From Calothrix sp. FI2-JRJ7 (lineage in GTDB: Bacteria > Cyanobacteriota > Cyanobacteriia > Cyanobacteriales > Nostocaceae): 64,000 nt of DNA. The stretch is from positions 1-64,000 of the forward strand of contig JAHHGX010000004.1 in the NCBI GenBank assembly GCA_019359675.1, given 5' to 3'. The number at the start of each line of letters is the position of its first letter. Position 1 is the first letter of the stretch. The position numbers were made by a program, and so were the translations under genes. The notes under the pieces were generated by a model, which did no database searches, had not been told where the DNA came from, and was given only the letters and a program-made list of their open reading frames with translations. This document shows positions 54,833 through 62,571 of this stretch, one piece after another.

Positions 54833-56089
54833 TTAACGCTTTTTCTTTCCTTGCGTTCTCCACACTGAGTGCCAGCCCAATGTATATAGCAAAGTTTTAA
54901 GTACACCAAAAAATCCTTGGACTTGGTAGCTAAGATATGCTCTTATTCCAAAATTTTTAATGTAGCTTCGAGGAATATAAATAAATATGCACTTAAGCAT
55001 TTCCCATATTCCTTGAGTTACATAAGTAACGTATAAAACTTCAGAAAAAGATTTAGAGAATTTCGGCTTACTACCCCCTATCCATAAAAGTGGTTCACTG
55101 TTCCAAGGCTCAAAATCTGTAAATTTTGAGGAAAAATCCCAGTGAGGACGGACAAATAATTTTCCTCGATTATTTAACATACAAGCAGTAAAACTAAAAA
55201 TACTATTGCTTGTAACAACAACATCACAATTACTCAACATAAAAAAATCAATGTAAAATTCTATCTTTAAACCTTCCATTCTTTCTGGTAGCTTTACATT
55301 CAAGTCATTTGATGTAACAGGGGAATATTTATCGAAGTCACTAGCAATTGAATCTAACTCGTCGCTGCATAGAAATAGAACTGGTTCGTCTAATTGATTC
55401 CATATATTATCGAGCCATTCACAATACCATTTTGAAGGTACCGTCAATGTAAAACCAGCCAATGGAAGTGTAACGAAATCGCCTCGTCGAATATGAACAC
55501 CAATTATTGTTTTCCCTTTTGATCTAAGAAAATTAAGACCATCTTCTAGCGAATACTTTAAGTCAATTACAGGTTCAAAAAGCGAACAAAAAAAATCTTT
55601 ATTTGGTTCTAAAAGTTGAGTATTTAGTTGAAAGAAACCCCATAAATCTACATTTATTAAGTTACTTTCTAAAGCTTCTTGCCCACTCATTGGCAAACTA
55701 GTTTGATGCGCGAGTTTTTCTATATAATACGTTAATTCTGGCATCGCATCAAACAAAGTTTCTTGACTTCCTTTAGTCTCAACTATAGGAGATAAGAGTT
55801 TAGAAATTGGCGCATCCTGATGCCCAAACAAAGTTTGACCAATCCAAGCTGGACACTCTACTTTAGCTCCATTTTTTTGGGCACATATCCTTAAAAACGC
55901 ATATTGGAACAATTAGTTGCCAAATCTACCAAATTTTCCAAGGGAGGACATTGACAGAACACCATTACTAGTAGCTTCTACGTTTTCTTGAGTTAAATTT
56001 TCAGTATCCTCTGCATCTTTTTTAAAACTATCAAAAATACTGACGAGTCGATGTGTTTCACTCTCAGTAATATATTTAGGTTTATCCAT
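54833..56089 (-). pseudogene. GT11-like glycosyltransferase split by a single nonsense codon
   Basis: The upstream frame ends SLGKFGRFGN at a TAA (55,913-55,915). The same frame continues with FQYAFLRICAQKNG and later GVHIRRGDF, the alpha-1,2-fucosyltransferase (GT11-type) motif. The family consensus across the break is GRFGNQLFQY, so the TAA stands exactly where a Gln codon (CAA) is expected, one C-to-T change. There is a 45-residue N-terminal leader beginning MDKPKYITES. Unless the stop is read through, only a fragment from an internal start could be made. It was probably a sugar transferase for surface glycans. Confidence 0.82.
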
Positions 56090-56114
56090 GAGATTCCTCA
56101 ATCTATTAAAATGT

Positions 56115-56243
56115 TCAAAACATGTACATCATAACGTAGCAATGAGTAATTTGATGTCCACGCTGTTGTAAAGCGTGCGCTAAAGGGAACATTGTGTTGA
56201 TATGTCCGGTTGCAGCAGGACAAATAATTCCAAAATGGGTCAT
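56115..56243 (-). pseudogene. N-terminal fragment of an MGT-type glycosyltransferase
   Basis: A 42-codon frame begins MTHFGIICPAATGHINTMFP and continues ALQQRGHQITH before a stop. This is the first strand-helix of the UDP-glycosyltransferase (MGT/YjiC-like) fold. The remaining 350-400 residues are absent. An almost identical start occurs at 57,390, so the piece is one of two copies. Confidence 0.75.
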
Positions 56244-56320
56244 GGTAAAACCTTCTAAGCTAATTTTTCTCAATTTTGGTCAATTTTGATTTCTGATTTT
56301 CTCTGTCTTGTATTTACAAA

Positions 56321-57142
56321 CTACCGCAAAGCGTACACGTTGAAATACTCGTGACCTTTTAAAAAGTTTTGTTGTTCGATAGTAATCTTGCTAAAACCAT
56401 GCTGCATAAGTAAATCTTTCACTTTTTGAACTCGACCATCTAAGTCATGAACCTCCAAAACAACTTGCTTAATCTTGTACCAATCTTGTACTTCAATACC
56501 CAATAATACATCTAACTCACTTCTTTCGACATCAACTTTGAGTAAATCAATTTTCTCTATGTTTTGCTCACGTATTATTTCTGACAGCTTTTTGAGATGA
56601 CAAGTTATTTGTTCAGCTTGAAACGCTTTATTTATTTTCTGGTCGAGAATAAACGCACGTACAAACGAAGGTATCCAACGTAACCAGCGAATAAACGCAG
56701 GCGCCTCATTAAGGTTATTAAGAGTGACGTTTTTGATTAAATCTCGCTGATACTGAGAATCATCTGGGTATAAAGTTGACCATCCAGTACAATTAGGATA
56801 GTAAGCAAAGTTTACAGTTCCAGAACTATGTGAAACTCCGTAGGGAAATATTTGAATTTTTTCTGAATTAAGCCTTTGAACATTACACTGAAGAATTCCA
56901 AAAATTGCAGGAACTGGTTCAAATGCGTAAATATTTACATTTTTATTACATAATTTACTTACATATAATGTAAATAAACCAATGTTTGCTCCAACGTCAA
57001 ACACGGTGGCGCCTTCATGTAACTCAATACCGTTTTGTAGGTATAGAGGCATTTCTTCATATAAAAACTCAACTTCCTCTCGATTTTTGTAAAATATCTT
57101 CACGCCATTAGGAAGGGTGATTTCCGGAATGAAACCAAGCAT
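56321..57142 (-). CDS. FkbM-family methyltransferase
   Basis: SAM-dependent methyltransferase of 273 residues. Motif I is VFDVGANIGLFTLYVS, followed by IYAFEPVPAIFGILQCNV and IDLLKVDVERSELDVLLGI, the FkbM signature. The C-terminus has IKQVVLEVHDLDGRVQKVKDLL. Such enzymes O-methylate sugars or polyketides. It lies between truncated copies of a glycosyltransferase and of another FkbM gene, so this locus probably once made a methylated glycan or glycolipid. Confidence 0.9.
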   Translation of the reverse strand: MLGFIPEITLPNGVKIFYKNREEVEFLYEEMPLYLQNGIELHEGATVFDVGANIGLFTLYVSKLCNKNVNIYAFEPVPAIFGILQCNVQRLNSEKIQIFPYGVSHSSGTVNFAYYPNCTGWSTLYPDDSQYQRDLIKNVTLNNLNEAPAFIRWLRWIPSFVRAFILDQKINKAFQAEQITCHLKKLSEIIREQNIEKIDLLKVDVERSELDVLLGIEVQDWYKIKQVVLEVHDLDGRVQKVKDLLMQHGFSKITIEQQNFLKGHEYFNVYALR

Positions 57143-57390
57143 AACCTATAATTATTATCGATAAGAATAAATGTATAAATATTAGAACTCTGAAAAATTG
57201 GTCCTTGCTCGATTGTTATTTTATTTAAACCATTAATTTGTAGTAAAGCTTTTATGCGCTCAATTCGATTATCCAAATTATGTACTTCAACAACAATCTG
57301 CTTAATCTTTGACCGAAGTTCGTACCCCAGTGTGGTCATTGGGTTGAGATGACCAGTTGCGGCAGGACAGATAATACCAAAGTGAGTCAT
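57100..57390 (-). pseudogene. In-frame fusion of glycosyltransferase start and FkbM C-terminus
   Basis: The first 27 residues (MTHFGIICPAATGHLNPMTT...) are the start of an MGT-type glycosyltransferase. From KIKQIVVEVHNLDNRIERIK on, the sequence is the last part of an FkbM methyltransferase, parallel to KIKQVVLEVHDLDGRVQKVK of the next gene. A deletion of roughly 1.5-2 kb between two tandem genes explains the join. It overlaps the start of the intact FkbM gene. Confidence 0.8.
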
Positions 57391-57613
57391 ACTCGACTTT
57401 TAACCATTTTTACAACAATGTCGGCAACTAAGTTTGGCTTAGATTCAGTAACAGATATTTTGCCCTGGCTAAGACAAAGTTGGCTACACTCTTATTAATA
57501 GGAGCGTTTTCCTTAAAGACGGAATTGAAAAGTTGGGGGATGGGCGCCGCTCAATATGAAGGGTGGTTCACGATGCCCACCCCACAAGATTGTTGATTAT
57601 GGAAAATTATGTA

Positions 57614-58417
57614 CTACTGTAATTTCAAAAACTTTTCTAATGCGCTGACCATGCTGGGAGACCAACGACGGACGTTTTTAACCCAGTTTATATCTCGGTA
57701 GCGGGGATCAAGACCAACTGCCGCAACCCAGTTACTTTCTGCTTCTCCTTGTAAACCTTTTTCCCAAAGTGCTGCTGTTATTGACGCGCGCACGTCGGCA
57801 AATTTGGGATATTTACGGAGAATATTTTTCATTTGGTGGATTGCTTCGTCTTTTTCGCCTGATTCGTATAATGCTAGAGCATAGTTGGCACGGGCAAAAG
57901 CGAAGTTCGGTGCAATATCTGCTGATTTTTTGTAGTCAGCGATGGCTTCTTGCCATTTTCCTAAGCCAGCTTCGGCGTTACCTCGATTGTTATACCCCAT
58001 TGCATCGTTGGGATCGATTTCTAGTAAATGATTATAGTCGGCTATGGCTTCTTCCCAACGTCCTAAGCCTTCTAATGCTGTACCACGATTTAAATATGGG
58101 TCAGTTACGTTCGGCGCCAGTTTAACTGCATTATTATAATCTACAAGAGCTTCTTGTAATTTATTTTGACTGACGCGCGAGTTTCCGCGATTACTCCAAA
58201 CTGCTGCATTTGTGGGGTCTTGTTCGAGCATCTGCGTCCAGTAGTTTTCTGCGGTCGCGAAGTCTCCTTTGTCTGTTGCGGCAAAAGCTTTGTTTCCTAG
58301 TTCATCGCGCAGTTGTATTTGTTCGGGGGTTAGGTTTGCTTGGGACTGCGCTATAGCAGGTTTACTCCACCCGAATAATAAAAATATGCTTAATATAACA
58401 GCGATTAACTTGACCAT
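57614..58417 (-). CDS. Exported TPR-repeat protein
   Basis: A 267-residue protein with a signal peptide (MVKLIAVILSIFLLFGW...AIAQ) and at least four tetratricopeptide units (for example AAVWSNRGNSRVSQNKLQEALVDYN split over two helices, and AMGYNNRGNAEAGLGKWQ). TPR arrays bind protein partners. A lumenal or periplasmic assembly role is likely, and similar lumenal TPR proteins assist photosystem assembly. The C-terminus has a conserved-looking WVKNVRRWSPSM. It is a single gene. Confidence 0.85.
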   Translation of the reverse strand: MVKLIAVILSIFLLFGWSKPAIAQSQANLTPEQIQLRDELGNKAFAATDKGDFATAENYWTQMLEQDPTNAAVWSNRGNSRVSQNKLQEALVDYNNAVKLAPNVTDPYLNRGTALEGLGRWEEAIADYNHLLEIDPNDAMGYNNRGNAEAGLGKWQEAIADYKKSADIAPNFAFARANYALALYESGEKDEAIHQMKNILRKYPKFADVRASITAALWEKGLQGEAESNWVAAVGLDPRYRDINWVKNVRRWSPSMVSALEKFLKLQ

Positions 58418-58448
58418 TTGTTTTAATCATCTTTCAATTTAATTATTG

Positions 58449-58616
58449 TAGGGTGCGTGAAAGCTATTACAATCAATCAATGTAACAAAATATTAAAGTG
58501 CTTTCACGCACCACCACAAGATTAATCGTGCATTGCTTTCATTATCATCCAGATGGTGCGTGACGCTACGAGATTTGTAGCTTCGTTTTAGAATTGTCGT
58601 AGCGTCACGCACCCTA
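58449..58616. repeat. Two GGTGCGT-family palindromes
   Basis: Copy 1 (58,449-58,513) has inner arms GTGAAAGC/GCTTTCAC, as at 7,583. Copy 2 (58,554-58,616) has GGTGCGTGACGCTACGA and TCGTAGCGTCACGCACC, a perfect 17-bp pair. Copy 2 ends inside the ruvB stop region. Confidence 0.9.
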
Positions 58617-59762
58617 CAGCAGCGATAATTGTTCGTTTGTTTGTTTGAAGCCCATATGTTTGTATGCTGCTTGTGTGGCTGTTCTTCCGCGTGGTGTTCG
58701 GCTTAAATAGCCTATTTGCATGAGGTATGGTTCGTATACTTCTTCTATTGTTTGTGTATCTTCGCCTGTTGCGGCTGCTATTGTTTCTATTCCAACTGGA
58801 CCTCCGTTAAATTGTTCAATTATTACACTCAACATTTTACGGTCTGTCCAGTCTAAGCCACATGGGTCTACTTGAAATAGTTCTAGTGCTTCGGCTGCGA
58901 CAACTTTTGTTATTTCACCACATTCTTTTACTTCCGCATAATCACGTACACGTCTTAGTAATCTATTGGCTATACGTGGTGTTCCACGCGCACGACGAGC
59001 TACTTCTTGTGCGCCTTCAGAGTTTATGGGAGTGTTAAGTAGTTGAGCGCTACGGATAACTATTTTGCTAAGTTCTTCTGGTTCATAGAAGCGCAGTTTT
59101 TGCACTAAACCAAATCTATCGCGAAGTGGTGAGGTTAATGCTCCGACTCTTGTTGTGGCGCCGACTAAAGTAAATTTTACTAGGGGTATACTGCGAGTCT
59201 TGGCGGTTGTACCTTTACCAACAGTGATATCCAGACGATAATCTTCCATCGCTGGGTATAAAATTTCTTCAGCCATTCGCGATAAACGGTGAATTTCATC
59301 AATAAATAATACATCACCTGGTTTTAAACCAATTAGCAATCCTGCAATATCGCGCGGACGCTCTAAAGCAGGTGCGCTGGTAATTTTACAGCCAACGCCC
59401 ATTTCTGATGCGAGTATCATCGCCATTGTAGTTTTACCAAGTCCAGGTGGCCCATATAGTAATAAATGGTCGAGAACTTCGTTACGTGATTTTGCGGCTT
59501 TTATTGCTATTTCTAATACATCTTTTAAATCTTTTTGACCGATATAGTCACTAAAGCGATGTGGACGAATACTATCTTCTTGTTTGCCTTGTTCGTCTAC
59601 TTTTGCTTCAGGTTGCAATAGAGTATTCTCTGTTGACGCCTCGGATGGCGCCAACGATGGTGTTTGCTCTGATGTTTTTTTAGCTTCCCTTGGACGTTTT
59701 TGGCGTTTTGGTTGTGGCTCGTCAGGGTTCTGTGACTGTTGTCTTGAGGAGATGATAGCCAT
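58614..59762 (-). CDS. ruvB: Holliday junction helicase RuvB
   Basis: AAA+ motor that drives branch migration with RuvA. I start at the ATG at 59,762 ([11 protein letters not shown]), which gives 382 residues; the frame upstream lacks support. Walker A is GPPGLGKTT at 104-112, Walker B is LFIDEIHRL, and [18 protein letters not shown] and the C-terminal winged helix ([15 protein letters not shown]) are complete. The first 60 residues are a disordered Gln/Pro/Lys extension common in cyanobacteria. RuvA is elsewhere. Confidence 0.97.
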   Translation of the reverse strand: MAIISSRQQSQNPDEPQPKRQKRPREAKKTSEQTPSLAPSEASTENTLLQPEAKVDEQGKQEDSIRPHRFSDYIGQKDLKDVLEIAIKAAKSRNEVLDHLLLYGPPGLGKTTMAMILASEMGVGCKITSAPALERPRDIAGLLIGLKPGDVLFIDEIHRLSRMAEEILYPAMEDYRLDITVGKGTTAKTRSIPLVKFTLVGATTRVGALTSPLRDRFGLVQKLRFYEPEELSKIVIRSAQLLNTPINSEGAQEVARRARGTPRIANRLLRRVRDYAEVKECGEITKVVAAEALELFQVDPCGLDWTDRKMLSVIIEQFNGGPVGIETIAAATGEDTQTIEEVYEPYLMQIGYLSRTPRGRTATQAAYKHMGFKQTNEQLSLL

Positions 59763-59896
59763 AGTTCGGTTGGTGGTCAGTAACTGGATGGTTGGGAATG
59801 AGAATTGAAAATATTTTTTTTTGTGGTAGCTCGTCAATTTAAAATTTATTTACAATTTTAAGTCGGGCAAATACGTTCGGAGTGTAAAAAATTCTC

Positions 59897-60664
59897 ATGC
59901 TAGCTAAAAGGATTCTACCGTGTCTGGATGTCAAAGCGGGACGAGTTGTGAAAGGAGTTAACTTTGTCAACCTCAAAGATGCGGGTGACCCCGTGGAACT
60001 AGCGAAGGTTTACAACGAGGCAGGCGCCGATGAGTTAGTGTTTCTCGATATTACAGCGACTCATGAAGATAGAGGCACAATTATTGATGTTGTTTACCGA
60101 ACCGCAGAGCAGGTATTTATTCCGTTAACTGTCGGTGGTGGTATTCAATCCTTAGAAAATGTTAAAAATTTGTTACGAGCAGGGGCGGATAAGGTTAGTA
60201 TTAATTCTGCGGCAGTACGCGACCCTGATTTTATCAATCGTGCTAGTGACCGTTTCGGTAATCAGTGCATAGTAGTTGCAATCGATGCCCGAAGGAGGCA
60301 AAACTCAGAAAACCCAGGTTGGGATGTTTATGTGAGGGGTGGCAGAGAAAACACAGGTATTGATGCTCTTACTTGGGCACAAGAACTTGAAAAACGCGGC
60401 GCCGGGGAATTATTAATTACAAGTATGGACGCTGATGGCACTCAAGCCGGTTACGACTTAGAGCTTACCCGTGCTATCGCGACTAGAGTCCAAATTCCTG
60501 TTGTTGCCTCTGGTGGTGCCGGAACTTGCGAACACATCCACCAAGCACTAACCGAGGGTAAAGCCGAAGCTGCCTTACTAGCATCGCTTTTACATTACGG
60601 ACAACTAACTGTAAGCCAAATCAAAAATTATCTCAACGACAATAAAGTTCCCATCCGAATGTAG
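59897..60664 (+). CDS. hisF: Imidazole glycerol phosphate synthase subunit HisF
   Basis: Cyclase subunit of histidine biosynthesis, 255 residues. It is a half-barrel repeat protein with catalytic Asp11 ([14 protein letters not shown]) and Asp130 (VVAIDARRR), plus phosphate loops GGGIQS and ASGGAGT. It takes ammonia from HisH, which is not adjacent. It is divergent from ruvB. A TCTAACCA/TGGTTAGA hairpin at 60,688-60,711 may mark its 3' end. Confidence 0.98.
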   Translation: MLAKRILPCLDVKAGRVVKGVNFVNLKDAGDPVELAKVYNEAGADELVFLDITATHEDRGTIIDVVYRTAEQVFIPLTVGGGIQSLENVKNLLRAGADKVSINSAAVRDPDFINRASDRFGNQCIVVAIDARRRQNSENPGWDVYVRGGRENTGIDALTWAQELEKRGAGELLITSMDADGTQAGYDLELTRAIATRVQIPVVASGGAGTCEHIHQALTEGKAEAALLASLLHYGQLTVSQIKNYLNDNKVPIRM

Positions 60665-60767
60665 TCCTGGTATCTTGCCTAAAATCTAACCACCACAGCG
60701 TGGTTAGAGACACTTATCAAAATTAGTGTTAAGCTTGATGAAGAAGAAATAACTTTTATTAAGAAAA

Positions 60768-60956
60768 ATGTTAATACCTATATTAATTTTTGATGTAGCG
60801 CTGGTTGCCTGGTCGCTACACCTTATGGAAAAAGCAGTAGAACACAAGGAATTCTCCCTAATGCTAGCTGGAGGGCTGGTAGCAATGGCTGCCGCAGGAA
60901 TGCTCGTTGTTTACTTCTTAATGGGTCACTGCATGACCTATCTGTTACAACTGTAA
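60768..60956 (+). CDS. Small two-helix membrane protein (62 aa)
   Basis: ATG at 60,768 with a weak purine-rich site. Two hydrophobic helices (IPILIFDVALVAWSLHLM and LMLAGGLVAMAAAGMLVVYFL) flank a short polar loop EKAVEHKEF. The family is unknown to me, but similar small proteins are annotated in cyanobacteria. It lies 103 bp after hisF on the same strand. Confidence 0.6.
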   Translation: MLIPILIFDVALVAWSLHLMEKAVEHKEFSLMLAGGLVAMAAAGMLVVYFLMGHCMTYLLQL

Positions 60957-61068
60957 ATGCGTAATCATATCTAAATATTCTTATACAAATATTTATTGTC
61001 AGTGCGATTAATTATTCTCATCAAACAAATAAGGTATCAACATAACTGAGATTTTAAGTCGCATTTTA

Positions 61069-61099
61069 TTGACATAAGAGCAAATATTTAAGGTATAAT
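61069..61099 (+). promoter_or_regulatory. Probable tRNA-Ala promoter
   Basis: -35 TTGACA (61,069-61,074) and -10 TATAAT (61,094-61,099) with a 19-bp spacer, ending 11 bp before the tRNA. The consensus boxes are perfect, although the spacing is 2 bp long. Confidence 0.75.
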
Positions 61100-61110
61100 G
61101 AGAAAATTAC

Positions 61111-61183
61111 GGGGTCATAGCTCAGTTGGTAGAGCGCTACAATGGCATTGTAGAGGTCAGCGGTTCGATCCCGCTTGGCTCCA
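61111..61183 (+). tRNA. tRNA-Ala (anticodon GGC)
   Basis: Complete 73-nt cloverleaf: acceptor GGGGTCA/TGGCTCC, D-stem GCTC/GAGC, anticodon stem CTACA/TGTAG with loop ATGGCAT, T-stem AGCGG/CCGCT and discriminator A. CCA is not encoded. The segment from the D-stem through the anticodon is copied exactly in the homing guide of the element that lies 2 bp downstream. This tRNA is therefore its attachment target. It is intact and should function. Confidence 0.97.
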
Positions 61184-61399
61184 CTTGTACTTTAAATAAT
61201 TATTGTCACTTTTAAAGAATTCTTGTCCAATTATTGCTAGCGTTGGCTCAAAAAGACGTAATAGCAAGAGTTTCAGGATTTGGATTATTTTTAAAGAATT
61301 CTTGTCCAGAGTTGAAACCAGTTTTAAAGAATTTTTGTCCAAAAAAGTATCGCTGATTCTATGTATGAAATTGAGTTTTGTGGATAACGTAAGCCAATA

Positions 61400-61426
61400 T
61401 AGAGAGGTAGCAATGCTACCTCTCTA
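61400..61426. repeat. GTAGAGA-type palindrome inside the mini-CAST
   Basis: TAGAGAGGTAGCA and TGCTACCTCTCTA pair around a single A. It belongs to the same covarying family as the copies at 2,434, 23,786, 36,265, 49,452 and 63,183, so the family also enters mobile DNA. Confidence 0.85.
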
Positions 61427-61543
61427 CATCTAAAATTCATACTTGGAGTCAACAAGGCGATTCAGATAATTAGTTTGTAAAGCAAGTAAACACTAAAGCA
61501 ATCTTACCGATTAGGAGTCAGAACAAATGTACTTTAATATAAA

Positions 61544-61577
61544 AATGCCATTGTAGCGCTCCTTTCAAATCACCCCC
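61544..61577 (-). ncRNA. Delocalised homing crRNA of the CAST
   Basis: On the minus strand a diverged repeat 3' end, GGGGGTGATTTGAAAG (61,562-61,577), is followed by GAGCGCTACAATGGCATT (61,544-61,561). Those 18 nt are identical to tRNA-Ala at 61,132-61,149, where GTA lies directly 5' of the protospacer. GTN is the known PAM of type V-K. The match then ends. This is how V-K transposons encode a guide for their attachment site, apart from the main array. Confidence 0.9.
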
Positions 61578-61633
61578 ATATATAATTGTATGGCAGGATA
61601 ACATAAGTTGATTCAGGATTTTTCGCTTTCAAC

Positions 61634-61811
61634 TTTTCAACCCACCACCAACTGACAGGGCTATTGAAACCAAAAGAGGATTGGAATTATTGGGTTGACA
61701 AAGCATCTTACAACCCACCACCAACTGACAGGGCTATTGAAACTCTAAAATGCTATGGTTGCATATAGTTTAAATTAACCTTTCAACCCACCACCAACTG
61801 ACAGGGCTATT
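61634..61811 (-). CRISPR. CRISPR array, three repeats and two 36-nt spacers (type V-K-like)
   Basis: Read on the minus strand the 37-nt repeat starts GTTTCAATAGCCCTGTCAG and ends TGGTGGTGGGTTGAAAG. Copies lie at 61,634-61,670, 61,707-61,743 and 61,780-61,811 with an exact 73-nt period. Spacers are 61,671-61,706 and 61,744-61,779. The first repeat in transcription order (61,780-61,811) is missing its 5' five bases and runs directly into the transposon end, so the leader, tracrRNA and cas12k side was deleted there. The GTGGGTTGAAAG ending matches known V-K repeats. Confidence 0.92.
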
Positions 61812-62073
61812 TGCACTTTAAATAATTATTGTCGCGAATTAAATAATTATTTAAAGTACAACTTGTACTAGTATGGATATTTGGTTTTTGAATGAGTTAA
61901 CACCCCTCAATAAGACTAATGTTCCATATGATTAATCTTGATGAGAGCAAGATAAAGAAGCGTCTGTAAGCAAAATTAGTCATAGAATGAATAAGTGATT
62001 TTCTACAAACAAAATCTAGTTATTCAAAATCACCCATCCGTTACATGCGTTTACCATCCGTTGCCAGGTTGCC

Positions 62074-62433
62074 CTAAATCAAATTTTGTTTAGTTTTAAC
62101 ACGCTTATATAGTTCCTCTATCGTTTCAATAAATGAATTATCCTTATGCCAAAAAGCAGGAAAATCACCTTGCTTTTTAATTACAATCGCAGAAACACTG
62201 CTGCTTGCTTTAATGTCTATGGTTTGGAGTAATCTCTTGGCGCCTAACCAAAATTCCCGAATGCTTGGTTTTTCATTAATTACTTGCTTTTCTAATTTGG
62301 TATAAAGAGAAGCTGAAGCTTCTACTACGAAGTCTTTCACATTTAATTCTTCGGACAAAACTTTTCCTAAAGGTGTTTTAGCTAGCTTTTGTTGAAGTTC
62401 TATTTTTAACAACCCTCGCAATTGAAATAACAA
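62074..62433 (-). CDS. Unknown protein, possibly N-terminally truncated
   Basis: The 119 residues (ELQQKLAKTPLGKVLSEEL..., FWLGAKRLLQTIDIKASSS, DFPAFWHKDNSFIETIEELY) look like a real helical protein, but I do not recognise the family. The frame stays open upstream to about 62,494 (LTVEYLVASQLDENPFLLFQ) without an ATG, so the native 5' end may have been lost. It lies next to the mini-CAST, outside its ends. Confidence 0.45.
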   Translation of the reverse strand: MLFQLRGLLKIELQQKLAKTPLGKVLSEELNVKDFVVEASASLYTKLEKQVINEKPSIREFWLGAKRLLQTIDIKASSSVSAIVIKKQGDFPAFWHKDNSFIETIEELYKRVKTKQNLI

Positions 62434-62542
62434 AAATGGATTTTCGTCTAGTTGAGAAGCAACTAAATATTCAACTGTTAAATAATATAAATTTATTTAA
62501 ATATGGCGCCTGTTCCTAGTATGTATAGGACATTTGAATTAT

Positions 62543-62569
62543 TGTCATGCTGAGTGCAGCATGACAAGC
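62543..62569. repeat. TGTCATGCTGAG palindrome
   Basis: TTGTCATGCTGAG pairs with the following TGCAGCATGACAA. The half-site TGTCATGCTGAGG also forms the direct repeats at 44,450 and 44,500. Confidence 0.8.
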
Positions 62570-62571
62570 AT

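Larger units (their letters stand above)
61186..61860. mobile_element. Gene-less type V-K CRISPR-associated transposon remnant (mini-CAST)
   Basis: The ends are inverted repeats: TGTACTTTAAATAATTATT at 61,186 and its reverse complement at 61,842-61,860. The tRNA-side end carries four inward sites: one TTTAAATAATTATTGTC (61,190) and three TTTTAAAGAATTCTTGTCC-type sites near 61,210, 61,289 and 61,321. Inside are a homing guide (61,544-61,577) and a CRISPR array (61,634-61,811), both on the minus strand. There is no tnsB, tnsC, tniQ, cas12k or visible tracrRNA. ACTTG flanks both sides, suggesting a 5-bp target duplication if two terminal bases were lost at the left. The insertion is 54-55 bp from the guide's PAM in tRNA-Ala. 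Confidence 0.85.

Noticed and set aside
61157-61342. 61-codon minus-strand frame overlapping tRNA-Ala and the CAST end
   Set aside because: It is translated from the repeated transposon-end sites and the tRNA (repeating DKNSLK), with no protein-like composition.
61811-61860. A second independent transposon inserted in the CRISPR repeat
   Set aside because: Only three bases separate the two end-type sites, so there is no room for an element; a deletion scar explains it better.
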